Below the pieces are notes generated by a model that was not told where the DNA came from, made no database searches, and worked only from the letters and a program-made list of their open reading frames with translations. The position numbers and the translations under genes are program-made. A DNA stretch of 8,949 nt, taken from NCBI GenBank assembly GCA_043760535.1, contig JAYUOV010000277.1:1-8949 (forward strand). Direction: 5' to 3'. Source of the DNA: JAZKFT01 sp043760535. GTDB taxonomy: Bacteria; Bacteroidota; Bacteroidia; Chitinophagales; Chitinophagaceae. This document shows, piece by piece, positions 7,369-8,949 of this stretch (positions within the stretch are counted from its first letter, which is position 1; each line of letters starts with the position of its first letter).

Positions 7369-7414
7369 TAAAAATTATATCGGATTAAAATGATTCGCTA
7401 TATAAAAATTTCGG
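7364..7414 (+). repeat. Short near-direct repeat next to the palindrome
   Basis: ctatataaaaattatatcgg (7364-7383) and ctatataaaaatttcgg (7398-7414) share 17 bases, the second copy lacking an internal 3-nt segment, with 14 nt between them. The first copy overlaps the end of the palindrome. They may mark repeated protein sites, duplicated DNA left by the IS, or chance similarity in AT-rich sequence. Confidence 0.4.
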
Positions 7415-7509
7415 TTACTAAAAAACTGTGAGTACCAGCAGGTTTGGTAAATATAAACCAGCAAGCAGGTCATCATTATATCCATAACTTTCACAAATAA
7501 TTTACTTGT

Positions 7510-7764
7510 ATGGCACGTATAAAATTGGACCTCCACGATATTTACAACAACAGCAAAGCCATAGATAAAGCCTTACAGGATGCTTTTGAGGAAGCGATTG
7601 ATAAACGGATAAGGGAAGTCGAAATTATTCCCGGAAAGGGTAGTGGCCAATTGCGTAAAAAAGTGGAAAGGTTTCTACAACTGCCCCATATAAAACCCTT
7701 GTACCACCGTATAGAAAACGACAGTAAAAACTTTGGTAGGCTATTTGTGTACTTTAAATTTTAG
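7510..7764 (+). CDS. Small standalone Smr-domain protein
   Basis: 84-residue protein consisting of a single Smr (small MutS-related) domain, the nucleic-acid-binding and nuclease module found at the end of MutS2 and as short free proteins. The motifs are L6-D-L-H9 near the N-terminus and I-I-P-G42-K-G-S-G-Q-L-R49 in the middle. The end N-F-G-R-L-F-V-Y-F replaces the usual G-G-x-G-x-T-x-V strand. The length equals a bare domain, with no MutS2 ATPase part. The start ATG at 7510 gives a complete domain. TAACTTTC at 7485-7492 resembles a -7 box with one mismatch, but I see no -33 element. Its 3' end overlaps the convergent gene at 7754-7969 by 11 bp. Possible roles in DNA repair or in RNA/ribosome surveillance are known for the family but cannot be chosen here. 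Confidence 0.88.
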   Translation: MARIKLDLHDIYNNSKAIDKALQDAFEEAIDKRIREVEIIPGKGSGQLRKKVERFLQLPHIKPLYHRIENDSKNFGRLFVYFKF

Positions 7765-7969
7765 GTTTTATTGGTTCCTCTTTTACAAGTAATTCTTTTG
7801 GTTCAGCCATTTGTTCTATTGCTTCTAGGGTTTTAAGAATGTCTTTTTTTACCACTATATTTCTGGTATTATTAAATTCAGCTATTAGCAGGCTTTTTAC
7901 ATCGGGGGTATGAGCCATTTCTATTAGTGCTTTTTTGCGGTTCAGGTAGTCAACTGTTCTTCTTTTCAT
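7754..7969 (-). CDS. Small uncharacterised basic protein, 71 residues
   Basis: I do not recognise a family. The protein begins MKRRTVDYLNRKKALIEMAH, is rich in Lys, Arg and Glu, and reads as two or three helices followed by a charged, Pro-containing tail (K-E-E-P-I-K-P-K-I). No signal peptide, membrane segment or metal motif is visible. The start at 7969 lies 33 nt after the stop of the 157-residue gene on the same strand, so the two are probably one transcript. The stop (TAA, 7756-7754) falls inside the last codons of the convergent smr gene. Codon composition resembles the neighbours. It is plausible as a real small gene because of the spacing and helical, charged composition, but its short length leaves doubt. 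Confidence 0.65.
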   Translation of the reverse strand: MKRRTVDYLNRKKALIEMAHTPDVKSLLIAEFNNTRNIVVKKDILKTLEAIEQMAEPKELLVKEEPIKPKI

Positions 7970-8002
7970 GGCTTAAAAATAGGGGTTTATAAGAAATTAT
8001 GG

Positions 8003-8476
8003 TTAGCTAATTTCCGAAAGTGGTTTGGCAAAATCGTGTTGTAAATCTTCGTGAAGCGTAGCCATTGCAGCCAGTATTTTTTTTAACTGTTGCAGATATA
8101 AATTTCCCAACGCATTGCTTTTATGTATGGGTATGCCACTTTTTTTTAATTGTAAGCAAAAATAAATCAGCAGCTCTGCCTCCACCTGTTTAGAGGCGGT
8201 GTATTTAATAAACTTGTTGGTAATGCGTAACGTTTTGCGTAGGCTTTTTTTTGTGAGGTAAAGATTGGCTTTGGGTACATCGGCAAAATCATCATCCATA
8301 ATTTTTTTAACGCTAATAATGTATCCCTGCTCATCGTCTGCCTCAAAAAGGAGGTAAGTAAGCAGTTCTTTATTTTCTTTTTTGTACTTGGTAAGGCGTA
8401 GGCAAAGTTCCAGCAACCTGCCTGGGGCAAGGGTTTGCAGTTCCTGCTTTATTTCGCTAATGGTGGCTGTTTTCAT
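8003..8476 (-). CDS. Conserved-looking hypothetical protein, 157 residues, all-helical
   Basis: Soluble protein without signal peptide or membrane segment. It starts MKTATISEIKQELQTLAPGR and contains a Leu-rich helix (L-L-E-L-C-L-R-L-T-K-Y-K-K), an acidic patch (F-E-A-D-D-E-Q, then M-D-D-D-F-A-D) and a basic segment (K-K-S-L-R-K-T-L-R). It ends with helices carrying K-S-G-I-P-I-H-K-S and H-E-D-L-Q-H-D. I have the impression of similar unnamed proteins in Chitinophagaceae-type genomes but know no function, and no catalytic motif stands out. It is followed after 33 nt by the 71-residue gene. Upstream, within 10 nt of the ATG, begins the CAGTT repeat cluster, so its leader would contain two repeat copies. 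A different-frame ORF at 8430-8167 is only its shadow. Confidence 0.82.
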   Translation of the reverse strand: MKTATISEIKQELQTLAPGRLLELCLRLTKYKKENKELLTYLLFEADDEQGYIISVKKIMDDDFADVPKANLYLTKKSLRKTLRITNKFIKYTASKQVEAELLIYFCLQLKKSGIPIHKSNALGNLYLQQLKKILAAMATLHEDLQHDFAKPLSEIS

Positions 8477-8481
8477 TTTTT

Positions 8482-8629
8482 AGTTTCCAGTTTTTCAGTT
8501 GGCAGCCCTAAACAGTTTTCAGTTTTTCAGTTGGCAGATAGCAATACAAGGTAGTTAGCTGTAATTATGAAAATGTTTTTAGGGTAAATAAATTAAACAA
8601 TTAACTGCAAACTGCCAACTGAAAAACTG
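8482..8629. repeat. CAGTTNN heptad repeat cluster, two direct and one inverted copy
   Basis: The 18-mer cagtttttcagttggcag occurs exactly at 8488-8505 and 8520-8537, and its exact reverse complement is at 8612-8629. The two direct copies extend left to 24 nt (8482-8505 and 8514-8537) with one mismatch and a 32-nt period. Inside, the unit is built of 7-8-nt steps: cagtttt, cagttttt, cagttgg, cag. On the minus strand the third copy continues with cagtttg and cagttaa. The copies at 8520-8537 and 8612-8629 can form an 18-bp stem around a 74-nt AT-rich loop. The cluster fills the gap between the ABC ATPase stop and the 157-residue gene. It resembles dispersed intergenic repeats of Bacteroidota, with an unknown role. 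A 3'-end structure for the ATPase transcript is possible. Confidence 0.85.
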
Positions 8630-8633
8630 CTAA

Positions 8634-8949
8634 TTATTTTCCCCGTCCTGCTTCTATCATCCGCATTTCCTTAGCATCTTGTAAAAATTCGGAAGCAAAT
8701 ATAAATTCATTCAGCAGTTTGTTTTTGCTAAAAATGATTTCCTTGTTATTCCCTTCCCACTCTTTAAAACCCTTATGCATGTACAGAATATTGTCGCCAA
8801 TTTCCATCACACTATTCATGTCGTGGGTATTAATAATCGTGGTCATGTTAAACTCTTTTGTTATGTCGCTGATTAGTTTATCTATTAGCAGCGATGTTTG
8901 CGGATCGAGGCCGCTGTTGGGTTCATCGCAAAAAAGGTATTTTGGATTA
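8634..8949 (-). CDS. ABC transporter ATP-binding protein, MlaF-like, C-terminal part only
   Basis: The reading frame enters from the right edge (first full codon at 8948) and ends at TAA 8636-8634, leaving 104 residues of an ATPase usually about 250 long. Walker B and D-loop are clear: Y-L-F-C-D-E-P-N-S-G-L-D-P. The H-loop follows in I-I-N-T-H-D-M-N-S-V-M-E-I-G-D. That sequence after the His, then Y-M-H-K-G, W-E-G-N and E-F-I-F-A-S-E-F, is characteristic of MlaF/YrbF-type ATPases that power lipid transport between the membranes with MlaE and MlaD partners. Walker A and the ABC signature must lie beyond the window. A Met codon at 8846 could be taken for a start, but it lies between the D-loop and the H-loop and is internal. 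The ATPase is cytoplasmic, bound to its permease. Its partners are presumably upstream, to the right. Confidence 0.92.
   Translation of the reverse strand, partial: NPKYLFCDEPNSGLDPQTSLLIDKLISDITKEFNMTTIINTHDMNSVMEIGDNILYMHKGFKEWEGNNKEIIFSKNKLLNEFIFASEFLQDAKEMRMIEAGRGK

Noticed and set aside
5930..7509. Terminal inverted repeats of the IS, for example tactaca near 6066 and its counterpart near 7325.
   Set aside because: The match beyond 7 bases is no better than expected in AT-rich DNA, and no target duplication supports these positions.
8634..8846. A separate 70-residue protein starting at the Met codon at 8846.
   Set aside because: The frame continues upstream through Walker B and the D-loop to the window edge, so this Met is internal to the ATPase.

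Overview
The window looks like a chromosomal segment of a Bacteroidota bacterium, most likely of the Chitinophagaceae type. The sequence is AT-rich, Shine-Dalgarno sequences are weak or absent, and one candidate promoter resembles the Bacteroidota -33/-7 pattern. The proteins recall families common in that group: an M20 exo-dipeptidase, a secreted SGNH esterase, a small standalone Smr protein and an MlaF-like ATPase. This placement is by recall and inference, not by a search.

Left part (1-5719): three genes read leftward. A 937-residue FAD/Fe-S D-2-hydroxyacid dehydrogenase (GlcD-GlcF fusion, YdiJ-like) is followed after 35 nt by a secreted sialate O-acetylesterase. A perfect 19-bp hairpin terminator comes next. 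An M20 peptidase with a signal peptide then runs off the left edge. The dehydrogenase would feed electrons from D-lactate-like acids to respiration. The two exported hydrolases fit a scavenging lifestyle on acetylated glycans and peptides. No common pathway is evident.

Middle (5720-7509): a decayed region. It holds an IS4-family transposase gene with an N-terminal DUF4372-like region, readable over its full ancestral length of 399 codons only by passing a lost start codon (ATG to ATA), five nonsense codons and two compensating frameshifts. Around it lie a possible eroded small ORF, an imperfect hairpin, a perfect 13-bp-arm palindrome and a short direct repeat.

Right part (7510-8949): a rightward Smr-domain gene overlaps by 11 bp the end of a leftward pair of uncharacterised genes (157 and 71 residues). 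A cluster of CAGTTNN heptad repeats in both orientations follows. Last is the C-terminal part of an MlaF-like ABC ATPase that enters from the right edge.

I found no tRNA, rRNA, CRISPR array, riboswitch or defence system. Nothing here convincingly shows a new biological system. The most informative novelties are the fully mappable decay of the transposase, the heptad repeats, and the two uncharacterised genes beside smr.
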